Origin: Daphnia carinata | Lineage: Eukaryota; Arthropoda; Branchiopoda; Diplostraca; Daphniidae | Assembly: GCF_022539665.2 (NCBI RefSeq) | Contig: NC_081331.1 | Span: 13,858,638-13,922,637 of the forward strand | Direction: 5' to 3' | Length of the DNA: 64,000 bases | In this document: positions 46,154 to 57,344 of the stretch, one piece after another | Layout of the letters: the number at the start of each line of letters is the position of its first letter | Numbering within the stretch: position 1 is the first letter of the stretch | Program-made: the position numbers and the translations under genes | Notes under the pieces: generated by a model | What the model saw: the letters and a program-made list of their open reading frames with translations, nothing else | Databases searched by the model: none | What the model was told of the DNA's origin: nothing

Positions 46154-49100
46154 CTTAATAAGGTTCTTTCTTTCGCTCCCATGTGCATGCAATTTTACCT
46201 TATTATAGAATAACTATCGGCTTTCATTCGATCTAGGCCAAGAGAAGGTGTCAAGTCTACATAAAACCTTAATGAACGCTGTGTGACCAACGTTGAAAAG
46301 AGGCGTTACGATCAATTTTTCCGATGAGCAAACTCATTGAGCCACGCCAGCCATTGAAGTAACAGCAGCAGGGAGTTGTCGAAATTTTCTTCTTTTTCTT
46401 TTTTTTTTTGGAGTGGAAATTTATGACATCCTTTACCGTTAACTCTCTGCGGGTTGCAGCATATCATCATCCTCACATACACACACAGCGCATATCCAGT
46501 CGGCTAATCGTATGCGTTTCGTACATATTTACGCTATTGCGACGTGTGTCTACCTTAAAGGTTCTTTAGCTTAAAGATTTTTAAATTATTTGATGAAAAC
46601 GCATTTATTTCAATTGTCATGTAAACCAACTGGTAATGTTCTTTAATATTCTGCTATGCATTCTTATCTGTTGAAGTTGACAACTTGATGACACGTAGAA
46701 GTGGCGATAATCAAAGAGGGCACATGCGACACACACAAAAGAATGTTCCCCTATTGTCTCCTTGTGTTGGACGAAAGTTGGGGTACATCAAGACTCGAAT
46801 CAAAATCATGTCCTACCATCACAACAGTTCAGTTGGGTACAGTGACATTTTTTATTTTTGCAGACCTTATTTGCATGCGGAGAAAAGAGCTTTCTCTAGT
46901 TTGGAACTAGTTCTCAATTCACGTTGCCGGGGTGATCTACTTTTTTGCGTCGTGACTTAAATGCGAGTGAATACTCCTTTTTTTTTTTCTACTAATTCTG
47001 TGGAGCTAAAAATTTAAATTTATGATCGGCACAGCTGGAACCATTTATTGGCTCCAATGTTTACAGCCATAACTTTCACTCGCCATTTCCGGTCATTCAA
47101 GCTGGTCATTGTTGGATTTTTTGTTTTCTTTAAAGAAGAGCAAAACACGTTTGATTTGGAAAGCTCCTCGCTTGTGCGGGTGAAGGGAGGGTGTTGATTT
47201 TATCGGATAGAACGTGATCGATAATGAAGCAGCGTCAGCTCAAAATATGTGCCCGTCATTGTGAAACTGTGTTTTATTTGAATAAACGAGCGAATACAAA
47301 GAACCTCTAAATATGGTTAGCACCTCACATGAGCCAGCTGAACAGAATACTCTCTAAACCTTGTGTTATTATAGTAATTCATGTTTTGGAAATCTCGTCC
47401 GCGTTTCCTTTCTGATCTAAATCCGCGTGCATCATTCGTTCTATAGCAGACGTTACTTAAACGGCCATCGGTAATTAGTCCGTACCATTAAGCGACGGCC
47501 TCAATGTGCTGAATTGGACTAGAAATCCAGGACGCTTCGTGTCGAACGACGCATCACGCTCCTATTAATATAACTCGGTTTAAACATCTAATGGAGCGTA
47601 TACAGTAAGCTTGTTTCGTGTAATGATGGAGCTCAACGCTCAGACGAATGACACGACAGATTAGGCATGAGGTGAACGTTGCATCAATTCAACTTTTTAG
47701 GGGAGGGGGGGATGAGGCAAGGTCGAAAGAGTGCACGTCACGCGAGCCAATCTATCCCTTCACTAAAGGCAGACGGGATGCCCTGTAAGTACAGGTGTAG
47801 GAGGAATGCGATGCACATAGAGAGAACGCATCCCGCATTTGTTTTTTTTTTCAAGTGAAATTGAAAGTGCCTGTTGTTTCTATAGTAGAGCGCGTCCTTG
47901 GCGAAGTCGTGAGATCCTCTTTGATGTTCACGATTTTACATTACACCGGTTGCTTCCCTTTCTCGAAAATGGATGGCGTCAATCGAAGGCCGTTTATGCG
48001 AAATTAGGCAATCAAACTCGAATCCAAGGCGGAGTGCCTTCTTTGGTGAGGTATTTCAGTTGTCACATTCATGCCAATCGTCGATTATCTCTTCACGTCA
48101 ATGTTGACGGACGAAGGCTTCATAAACGAATGCCATAATGACACGGGCTTTAACATTTCGCTCTTCCACAGATGTTAAAGAAAGAAACTTGTTTTTATTT
48201 TGAAACAGAATTCTGCAATAAAGTGCATTTTCGAGTCGGATGGAAATCTTTGATGGGAATTGTCAATCATCGTGGACGGGCGATTGTTTTCTTTTTGTGG
48301 CACAACAGGCATGAAATGCCATCGCTTTTGCAGGTTGTCATGGAACCTTGGGCGTTCAATAAAGGTTTTTTCGTGCAGTCAGAGCAATATAAATCACAAA
48401 GCAAAAAGAGACTGAATTTATGCCGCATCCATCCAATAATTTAAAAAGAAAAAGTCCATTGTTTTCAAGAAAAAAGAAAAATTATTAAATGAAATGGGAC
48501 TGGATAAGTGGATGAATCTACCCACCGTCTCCAAAGCGAAATGCATGGCACGAACGCGCGTACAATTTTTCTCAATGAGGCAATTCTCCTCATCGCTCCT
48601 ATTTTTCTTCTGTTGGAAAAAAATTCAGCTTGTTGTGTATTTACTGGAAGGCAGATTGTCACTAGACGACAGAGATCTCTTTGAAAGTTATCGAAATAAA
48701 TGGTAAAAACAGAACAGGGGTTGTCTGTTTTAATAATAAAAAGTGGGTCGCATGGCGTCCCGTAGAGCTGTGTGAACTGCTAATCCTGCATGACTTGAAA
48801 CCGTACCTAATCGGTTAATCATGGACAGTTTCATTTCTGCTTAATGGGCACCGTGAGATACTACATGTCTGGAATGCGATCTCAAAGACGTGCATATTTT
48901 GTTAATCGAGGCTAGACGAGGCCGTAAACATGATCAAACGTTGGCTGATTATAGAGGCGGGAAGATTAACAAATGGTCAATTCAAATGGCATCATCAATT
49001 TTTATTGCCATAGCTTGTTTTGGACGAGTTGCATAGTAGAACAGACAGACAGACAGGCAGGAATGAAAGCATTCTAATTGGAATCTTACCAACCTTAGGA

Positions 49101-50906
49101 TGCGCGGCTGATTTGCTGCAGATATTTGACCTTGCCGCCAGAATGCATTTCTTTCGGACTTTTTTTAAAGAATTTATTTTGTAATGTTTTGAACGAATTA
49201 TTGTAACGTGCTGCTACCTTACGCTTAAAGAAGAAACTCGTTGCCATGTGCGGCAAAAAAAAAAAATGAAGAAAAAAGAATTCCTTGGCTTGTTTAACCT
49301 GGTATGGCTACATCCTTTTGTCGCAATTTGCATCTACTACAATCACGATGCGTCATCTTGATAATCAATCATCGAGAATCCCTTATTATCTCAAAATGGA
49401 CTTTTTGATGAAGATTCATTATCTTTGCTCAACAAAGCAAAGCAAAGAAAAAAAAAACACATCGTGTCTATTGTTCTCTTATAAAACAATAGAATCTATA
49501 GCGTTTGGCGTGAGCAGTAAGAAACTGGTTTAACATTGAAACTGTTTTTCTAGCCTTCGCCTCGCGTCATTAGCTCAATTTATTATTCCAGTTTGTTTTT
49601 TCACCTTTAAGCGTTCAAGGTTCAACGTTCCAAAACTGTTACTTTTTTGAAATGGTCGTTGCATCACGTCTGCAAAAATGAGTCCGAAGGTTGCAGCCTA
49701 AATTTTATACATTCTCAATTTTCAATCAGGCTTGTCTAGTATCGCAAAGTCCTCTCGCAGATTGCGTTACGTATTTCAACACACACAAAAGAAAGAAAGA
49801 TTAAAACGTAAAAGCATTTTGTTTCAGCTTATGCCATCAGATTTATCTCGGAATAGAGAAACCCTTTTAAAGTCGCGCGATGGATTTACACACAGCCTTA
49901 CGGAGAGAGGAGAAAAAAAAAAAAAATAGAATGTATGATGTTGTCGATCCTCGCGGCAACTATTCAAATGGCTGTTAGATGAAATACTATTTTTCCTTTC
50001 TCTATACTGGTTGGTAACCTTAGCGTGCGTGTTAGTCGCCAGAATAACAAACACAGACTGGGTTATGAGGCGGATCTAGGCTATATAGACATGATTCACT
50101 GATACGGGCGCTCACCCACCAAAATAAATCGAATTTGAATTCTGTTTTTGGCTTTGTCAAAGATCCACAGGTTCACCGGCAGAATTTCAATGACAGTCGC
50201 AACTCCGTAATAGGCAATCGAAATATAAAATCTGCCGCCAAACAGTTTCGCTTTTATTCATGAATAACGAGAATCCCTTGAAGATGACCAAAATGATCAC
50301 GAGAGATCACTTAAAAATTGGATAAACTTGACGCTTAAAAAATCGTTTCTTCGTACAGATTAATCCTGCTCTAGTCGTGTGTGTGTAATGAGAAAATGTT
50401 TGGGCGAGGGCAGTGTTTTCTGTTTGGAGATTTACAATTATTAGGTTAACAGACACAAGGTTCAAATAGACCATGGTAAGGAGAGAGGGCGATCCCCAAA
50501 ATTATCTAACTCGTTTTAGAATATAGGCTATGCTTCTAAGATAACAATGGCCATCTAATCTAATATTCTAGTTGTCTGTAGGGTCCACAAAACTCGACCA
50601 CATTAGACATGCACGTTTTGAAAAAGGATTATCGAGTACGGGGACATTCGCTCCGTGAAAAATACCGGTTTGTCACAAGAGCACTTTCAAACGTGCAAAA
50701 GTGTTTCTATAGTATCATAGGTACACATAGTCAATACACTATAGTACTATGAAGGGAGAAAAAAAAAACTGAAAATGAAAATGATGTCACAACGGGGCGC
50801 GGTTGCCTTGTAAGAGACAGTTCCAATTGGTAAAATGAATAATCCCGCCGAAAAAAAAAAAATTAGGTCATGTAAAAATTGGTAGCCCCTTCACTAGATT
50901 TGTAGG

Positions 50907-50914
50907 TATATAAG
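50907..50914 (+). promoter_or_regulatory. TATA box of the cuticle protein gene
   Basis: TATATAAG, 53 bases before the ATG at 50967, with a TCATTC initiator-like word about 30 bases downstream. Confidence 0.75.
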
Positions 50915-50966
50915 AGGCGATAGAGTGTTCTGCCTATCATTCGTTCGACAAATCAAACAAGTCAAC

Positions 50967-51627
50967 ATGAAGCTGGTAAAGAAATTGAACAGCCTCAGCA
51001 ACAACTTTGCATTTTTTTTTTATTGCGCATTTGATAACCATTTTGCATTCATTCTGATAGTTCATCGTCGCTGTTCTCGTTGCCGCTGCTTGCGCAGCTC
51101 CTTCCAGCTACCCATCGTACGAGAAGAAGTACGAGAAGGACTACAAATACCCAGAGATCGTTGTCACCAGCCAGTCCGATGAGCGCAACCTCGATGGCAG
51201 CAGCCAATGGAAGTAAGCATTCATTTCACTTTAAACAAATGCAACTGACTAATCGCACATTCGCAATGTTTACAGCTACGCCCAGTCTGACTACACTACC
51301 CGTGAAGAATCCCAAGTCCAGAAGAAGATGCAAGGAGTTAAATACGATTCTTACGGAAAGGCCACCTACGAGGATGTTATGGGCAACACCAACAAGGGAT
51401 CATCCTACTGGATCTCCCCCGAAGGCGAGAAATTCACTTTGACCTGGGCTGCTGATGAGGCTGGTTTCGCCCCTAAGGGTGAACACTTGCCCGTTGCTCC
51501 CGTCCATGTCTACGAACTCCCAGTTGCTCCAGTCCATGAGTACGAGCTCCCAGTTGCTCCCGTCCACGAATACGTTCTCCCCGTCGCCCCCGCTCTCCCC
51601 TATTCCCGCACCGGACCCGGTTATTAA
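50967..51627 (+). CDS. Cuticular protein with Rebers-Riddiford domain (RR-1-like)
   Basis: Exons 50967-50975, 51061-51212 and 51276-51627 encode 170 residues. Exon 1 encodes MKL; the signal peptide continues FIVAVLVAAACA. A chitin-binding Rebers-Riddiford domain (chitin_bind_4) occupies roughly residues 40-115. It has SQSDERNLDGSSQWNYAQSD at its start and ends in GSSYWISPEGEKFTLTWAAD followed by EAGFAPKGEHLP; the aromatic residues and G-(F/Y)-x-P-x-G-x-H-x-P ending are diagnostic. The C-terminus holds 3-4 decapeptide repeats LPVAPVH(V/E)Y(E/V). This is the one structural cuticle protein here that can be assigned to a known family: the domain binds chitin fibres. The extended ending resembles the RR-1 type of flexible cuticle. 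Confidence 0.92.
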
Positions 51628-52266
51628 ATTATTTAACTGCCATTGACGCCCGAATATGAATTCGAGCGATGCCATGTCTTGTTTAATTAATTTATGTGAA
51701 ATACAATAACGACCCTATCTCTTTTGAACATCAAACAAAGTGATCTGCTGGTTGCGGTTAACAACAATGACTCGTGAATTGCAAATACGAAACGAATATC
51801 AATTCACCTGTTGTTTTGGTAAGGTGTTTCGTTTCGACATGATGATTAAAACGAAGAAGTGCATGTAGGAGTGTGACCCACTTTTACATTCTCTACTTCC
51901 ACCTTCTATTTGAAACCAAGTTGGATTTTGACATACAACAGAAAATGAAAGTTTTGATGGGTGATTCATTCTTTCGTGACAGACTCATAGGAGAACTTGT
52001 ATTCGAACGTAAAAACAAAAAACAAATGTTTAAAACTAATGCTATACACACGTTTATACTAAATCAACCACCGGCCTTTACTCACCAAGCAAGGCCCACG
52101 CCCCACTCCCGTGCGAATATCGTGAACATAAGGGGCGGAGGAGGAAAGGTTACCTGTTGCAGGTAATACAAGTAAGTATCAACAGATGGACACGCTTAGA
52201 AAGAGTCCCTCAGCGTGAATCGTATTTATCTGGCCGTGCAATTTCAGTCAATGACGTCATTCAACT
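51628..52266. other. Convergent spacer
   Basis: Between the cuticle protein gene and the next minus-strand gene. Nothing recognised. Confidence 0.5.
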
Positions 52267-53017
52267 TTAAAATCCTGTGACGAACGTGATGGGATGATTC
52301 AGTTCAAATGGAAGAGGTCCGAAAGCGAAAGGATCAGCCATTCTGTAAGCATCTACATCGTTGTTATGAGGCACCGTATTGTAAGGAGTAGGAATGGGAG
52401 GGTTCCGGGCCATACCGACCGGATAGGCGCCTGGAACCTTTTCGGGATGCACGGTATTGTAAGGAGTAGGAATGGGAGGGTTCCGGGCAGTACCGACGGG
52501 ATATGCGTTTGAAACGGCAGGTGAACCACCAACGGAAATCGGATTGATCTGCTGGACAACAGGAGCGTTTAAAACGACTTGAGTGGCGGGCACGGCTGGC
52601 GCATGTACTGGAGCGTAAAAGGGCAGCTGAACGGGGAGATCCACTGGAGCTTTGACTGAAACTGGACGCGGAATGATGGCAGGTGCGACTCTAATGGCAG
52701 GAACTGGAACTGCAGAACGGGCGGGAACGTTACGCGTGATGGAGACGGAAGCATCGATTCCTGCACTCGGTTTGTGATTGATGCTGTACGCGACGTTCGT
52801 GCCATCTTTGTTGAAGAAAACGCTACTCCGGCTGACAGGAGTCCGTTTTCCTAATCGGCTGTTGGTGTAGGCAACTGAAGCGCATTCAGCCGCAACCAAG
52901 AAGACAGCGAACAAGAAGAACGTGGCCTACGAAGTTCCAGCATTGAAATCCAAAATGAATCGGTTTGTCCGTTTAGCATTGAGTTACAGAGATCCATTTG
53001 GTACTTACAGTTTTCAT
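52267..53017 (-). CDS. Secreted protein of the AYSIN-motif group, 26-residue repeat
   Basis: Exons 53017-53009 and 52926-52267 encode 222 residues. Exon 1 encodes MKT; the signal peptide continues ATFFLFAVFLVAAECA. The mature N-terminal half carries FFNKDGTNVAYSINHKPSAG, closely matching the gene at 55078-55626. It is followed by Val/Pro/Ala-rich sequence and a tandem pair of 26-residue units beginning AYPVG(T/M)ARNPPIPTP. No mature cysteines, no known domain. Pro/Val-rich low-complexity composition suggests a structural extracellular protein. Neighbouring genes on the same strand share the plan. Confidence 0.8.
52381..52500 (-). repeat. In-frame 78-base tandem duplication
   Basis: Two near-identical blocks start at 52381 and 52459 (GTAAGGAGTAGGAATGGGAG in both), encoding the 26-residue repeat. 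Confidence 0.85.
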
Positions 53018-53100
53018 GGTAAGGCTAACGTGTTGAATCCTTTTGCTTTCGAGAAGCTACTGGCGAACAGACTGCTTGATGATTCACTGCATCGTGTGGG

Positions 53101-53108
53101 TTTATATA
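53101..53108 (-). promoter_or_regulatory. TATA box
   Basis: TATATAAA on the minus strand, 84 bases before the ATG at 53017. Confidence 0.7.
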
Positions 53109-53109
53109 G

Positions 53110-55077
53110 AAGACGGGTGTGTGCAGTTCCTAATCTTCTTGTTACACTTCCTCCATTCGGATGGGTGCGGTCTCGACCTTCCAAAAGGAAGCGAAATCTC
53201 TTTTTACACAAGCGATCAAGGACCTTGACAGGGAAGATGTTGTTCCCCCCAATGTCGTCAAGTGTTGTCCTTCTGTTGTTGATAGCCACAGGTAATACTG
53301 AAATTTGCTTCTTTTTATTCATCCATTGACGAATTAAGAGGTAACTGGTAATCAAGGTCTTTTATGCTGCAAGATTGAAATCGTATCGTCTCCGTCACGA
53401 ACACTTCCTCTTTGAAACATCGCACACAATGATTTGTTTATCTTCTGTCACTGGCAGCATGAACACCCTTTTTTCCATCATTAAATGCACAAGTTATGCA
53501 TAAACAGTTGACTCAACGGCCAATTTGTGTAATTTCCTTATACGGTTTTCGACAGGTTTTTGTGTCTTACAAGTGGGTGCATGTTTGCTATAAAATGCAA
53601 TATGAAGTTGCATCCCTAAACACTTGATTTTGTTCTTCAAGGTTCTCTTGCAGTTTTTGTTAGTTGCGCAATAGTAATGGAGATTTGAAATTGGGAAGAC
53701 TACAAAAGAATCAAGGACATCTATGAGGTTTTCCCATAGAGCATTTTTTAAAAGCGTATTTGACTGATGTAGGCATGCCTTTACATCGACAAAGTTTGTT
53801 TCGAAATTTTTGAATAATTTAATCGAATTTGTGACTATAAAACTCCCGTCTCATGGCCAATAAACGAGTCTTTCCGTCCCACCTGTATTTATCAACAAAA
53901 ATCCATTAACCAGCCATTGCCATTAAATTCAGCCGCGTCAGTTCATTAAATGCGAGCGGCTAAAGCCAACATTTTTATTTTATTCCATCAGGTGGACCTA
54001 AAAATAACAATTCGTGGTACTAACGCAATGGTGGACACGTTCGATCCTACATAACGCTAACACTTAAATGATGTCGAAATTCGAAAAATCCCAAAATGCC
54101 ACCTTCTTCTTGCAGCTGTTTCATAAAACTAAATTCGAAATGAATTTTTCTGTGAAATTATTCAGAAATCCCAGAACAACTGCTAACATTGTTTTGTGTC
54201 CCGAGAAATCTTGTTTTACCAAGAATACTTTTAATACAGAGGTTCACGCTGGAATGAAATTGCAACATGGCATAATTTAAAAAAATGAAGGCCTGTATGA
54301 CTATCAAACTAACCCTTAAATGCTCTATAAGCTTTCTAGACTCGCAGTCAAAATGCTCTTATCGGACATGGGGTGCAAATAACAATTACATGGTGAAAAC
54401 AGATGTATACGGTCAGGTGCACTTCGCCAGGAAGTTAGCCTTTGTTAAAAGTGCGTGACCTTCGATATTTACAATCAAAGAGAAAAGGGGGAGGTAACGG
54501 GAGAAGAAACGAGTTTTTTTTCAGCTCATGTTCAACTTCTCCGTTCTACTTATAGAATCAGTTAGGTTGTTAGTTATGGCGAGCGGAGAAGCCTTGGAAA
54601 CCATCACGTATGCCGGATGAATCAGCTTTGAGTGAGCCAATCAAGGTCTCTCAACTCTGAAAACAAAAAATGTGATGAAAATGTGGCAAAACTTTTGTTC
54701 CCGTCCAATGCAGATGTCGCGACAAGGCACGTTTACAAGTTCCACCAGAAAATAAAAATTCGAAATATTTTTTCTCACAACAAATGCTCATTAAATCCAC
54801 ATTTTTAACATTTATGCCTTTTGTTTCAAACGCGTTAAATAACGCCGGCTACAAACACCCGCGCCTAAACTCAGCTCTTTAATCAATTCCTGAAAATTCA
54901 TTTTATACGATCCCATCAACCTTTCGTTTTAGTTCGGATATAAAGTCTCAGTCGCACAAGCCTCACGTAATAAAAAATGTAAAATTGAAAAAAAAAATGC
55001 TGTTTTTATTCGGCTACATTCATGATTTGCTTTGGTGTCGTGCAATATTTATGAGACGAGCGAGGAGCTATCGCTAC
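53110..55077. other. Intergenic stretch
   Basis: No gene, RNA or repeat recognised; AT-rich unique-looking sequence. Confidence 0.5.
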
Positions 55078-55626
55078 TCACGCTACCAAAATGAATCCTG
55101 GGTGACCAGCATGCGGGTAATAAGGTGCGTAAAAGTAAGGATAATAAGTGTCTAAGTAATGTTTCGGTTGACGCAATGTCATTAACGGGCTGTGAAGACC
55201 ATGGTCGGCGTACAAAAGTGAAGTGTGGAGGCCAGCGGATGGTTGGACTGGAGCTGGGACGTGATGAGGAGTAGCGGAAACGTGAACAGGAACGTGGATT
55301 GGAGCTGGGACGTGATGAGGAGTAGCGGAAACGTGAACAGGAACGTGGACTGGAGCCTCTTGGACATGATGGACGGGCTCTGTTCGGCTTACAGAAACAA
55401 AAGCGTTGGGCCCTCCGTGGGGATCCGGACGGTGATTGATGCTGTAAGCGATTCTACTGCCACCCATGTTGAAATGAACGTCACTTCGGCTGACTCCGGC
55501 AGAGACAGCTGCGATGAACGCCAAGAAAAATACGCATACCTAGTTTTGATTAACATAAAGGTATTAAACGTGAAAATGCTGTGAGTTTAAAGGTAAAGAA
55601 TTTGAATCAATACTTACAGATGTCAT
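55078..55626 (-). CDS. Secreted protein of the AYSIN-motif group, His/Val/Pro repeat
   Basis: Exons 55626-55618 and 55539-55078 encode 156 residues. Exon 1 encodes MTS; the signal peptide continues VCVFFLAFIAAVSA. The mature N-terminus HFNMGGSRIAYSINHRPDPH aligns with the gene at 52267-53017, including the following (F/V)S(V/I)(S/T)R segment, so these two are paralogs. A 17-residue repeat (VPVHVSATPHHVPAP plus two) occurs twice; the C-terminus is Tyr/His-rich (YYPYFYAPYYPHAGHPG). High His content might bind metal or quinones during cuticle hardening, which is speculation. No known domain. Confidence 0.8.
55250..55351 (-). repeat. In-frame 51-base tandem duplication
   Basis: Two almost identical 51-base units (starting 55250 and 55301), differing at the last bases, encoding the 17-residue repeat. 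High identity suggests a recent event. Confidence 0.9.
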
Positions 55627-55703
55627 CGTCGGAGCCGAGCGTTGTACGTTCAGTATTGCACAGAAACAGAAAATGTATTGAATGTGCATTGAAAATTGGT
55701 CCG

Positions 55704-55711
55704 TTTATATA
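55704..55711 (-). promoter_or_regulatory. TATA box
   Basis: TATATAAA on the minus strand, 78 bases before the ATG at 55626. Confidence 0.7.
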
Positions 55712-56597
55712 GTGCAAACTGACCACACAATAAAATTTCACGGTTAATTGTTTTTCAATACTCGATTATTATTTTTATGGCTCAAAATCGAGTTCCGGTG
55801 GGGTGCGGTTCTTATATATACTCTCAAGCCTTTTGTAAAAGGTCTATTTACCTATACCAGTTTCCGGACGATTTGAAGCCTTCGCCGAGGGTGAAGGTGA
55901 AACGGCAGGTGGAATTTCAAGGCCTGTCGCAATATAACACTGCCTATCTTTAGTCTCCGATCTCACGTCTTTTTGTTTGGCCTCACACAAAGACTTGTGG
56001 AACCCAACATCCTTTTTTTCCCATGCAACAATCATTTATTTTTTGCATTTCTGCTTGTGATTTTTACTGTCGACGACCTAATCTGTATTCAGGTTAAACC
56101 TCTAGCGTTAAAGGCCTCCCCCGGTGTCACGGTTTGATTGTTATAACAACACAATATGCATTGGCGTATTATTGTGATACTTCCCACTTTGACCATGAAA
56201 ATGCGTTTTTATTTCTTTTGTTTTTTATTGACCCTTTTTTTTACGACGTGAATCCCGCAGCGGTTCCAACTGCATGTTGTTAACAAGACAAGCCGAGTGC
56301 TGAATGAACGAATGGACTTTATCTTGGACATGGCAACAATTGTCATGCAAAACAGGTATTGCAATAACGCGCCACACCGACTAGTTTTTTTTTTTTTTTT
56401 CTTTTGCGTTCAGCAGGTGAAGATGGTTGTTTTTTTTTTTTTTTTTGCTAGTTTTTGAATAACGTTTATTGTGCGATTAATGTTTTAAAAATTAAACGAG
56501 ATACACCTGAATGAATAAGACAGTATGATCCAATTGGCAGGTTCTTTTCCCATCAGTCATAAGTTAAACATAATAATAATTTGAGCCAACAAATTGA
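55712..56597. other. Intergenic stretch
   Basis: Contains T runs near 56384 and 56430; no gene seen. Confidence 0.5.
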
Positions 56598-57281
56598 TCA
56601 ATAGCGATCATCGTTAAGAGTAACTTGTTGATTCTTCCTGAGTGCATTTTTCCATCTTCGTCTGTACTGATTCCTCAGGTTATGCATCGTTTGGAGAAAA
56701 TTGTTGAACCTCTTGTAGGGCGTGTTGGTCTGCAGGTAAAACACCCTCTCGTCGATCTCGTCATCGCTCATGCCGTCAAACTCTTCGCTGTCAGTCCGAA
56801 ATCCCATATCGTTGGATTCAGTTTCTGGTTTGAAGTCGGACAGATCGAAATCAAAGGCATTTGGCAAATAAGGAATGACGTGATGAACGTAGTAGACTTG
56901 AGCCGGCTGCCTCTGATAATTTTGCATGGGGTTGTTGAATTGCGATTGATAATTCGCCATGGGGTAGTTGAATTGCGATTGATAATTTGCCGTGGGGTAG
57001 TTGTGTTGCGGTTGATAATTCGCCATGGGGTAGTTGGGTTGACGTTGATAATTTCCCATTGGGTAGTTAGATACTGGCTGTTGTCCATAATTCGCCTGTT
57101 GGTAGCTGTATGGATTGGGACCGTAAGGCATAGGATGATGCCAAGCATCCACAACGGATGCAATAGTCAAAGCGAGGAGGACAATCTATGAGAGAATGAA
57201 TCAGATTCAATAGTGAATTGCCATCATAGTAAAATAATAATACAAGGAAAATCGAGATGCTGTAAGACTTACGAATTTCAT
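56598..57281 (-). CDS. Secreted Asn/Tyr/Gln-rich protein with 11-residue repeats
   Basis: Exons 57281-57273 and 57185-56598 encode 198 residues. Exon 1 encodes MKF; the signal peptide continues IVLLALTIASVVDA. The mature N-terminus (WHHPMPYGPNPYSYQQANYG) leads into five head-to-tail 11-residue units of the type NYPMANYQxQx. A short hydrophobic segment (VYYVHHVIPYLPNAF), an acidic stretch with FDLSDFKPETESND and DDEIDERVF, and a basic C-terminus (YRRRWKNALRKNQQ) follow. No cysteines and no known domain. The polar aromatic repeats resemble sticky or adhesive structural proteins; function not established. Confidence 0.8.
56910..57075 (-). repeat. In-frame minisatellite, 33-base unit
   Basis: Five units, each with a phrase close to TAATTCGCCATGGGGTAGTT in plus-strand reading, encoding the NYPMANYQxQx repeat. 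Confidence 0.85.
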
Positions 57282-57336
57282 GGTGATAGCCGACTGTACG
57301 TTCAACACTGATGTTCATCGGAGCAAAGACGTGGAG

Positions 57337-57344
57337 CTTTTATA
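57337..57344 (-). promoter_or_regulatory. TATA box with TCAGTG initiator
   Basis: TATAAAAG on the minus strand; a TCAGTG word lies about 30 bases downstream, before the ATG at 57281. Confidence 0.75.

Larger units (their letters stand above)
36240..50890. other. About 15-kb gene-poor, simple-repeat-rich stretch
   Basis: I find no gene I can support on either strand: open frames are short, lack signal peptides with matching splice sites, and show no family motifs. The stretch is dense in A/T homopolymers, mixed poly-purine tracts, (GA)n (39497-39513, 45440-45475), (CT)n (45595-45616), (GT)n (37977-37994, 42890-42908), T29 (43622-43650) and G21 (46133-46153). Repeat density falls after about 47 kb. 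It could be distal regulatory DNA, introns of an unseen gene, or unannotated noncoding transcripts. Confidence 0.55.

Noticed and set aside
46685-48444. Several 70-100-codon plus-strand frames in the gene-poor stretch
   Set aside because: No signal peptide, domain motif, TATA box or consistent splice sites; lengths fit chance.
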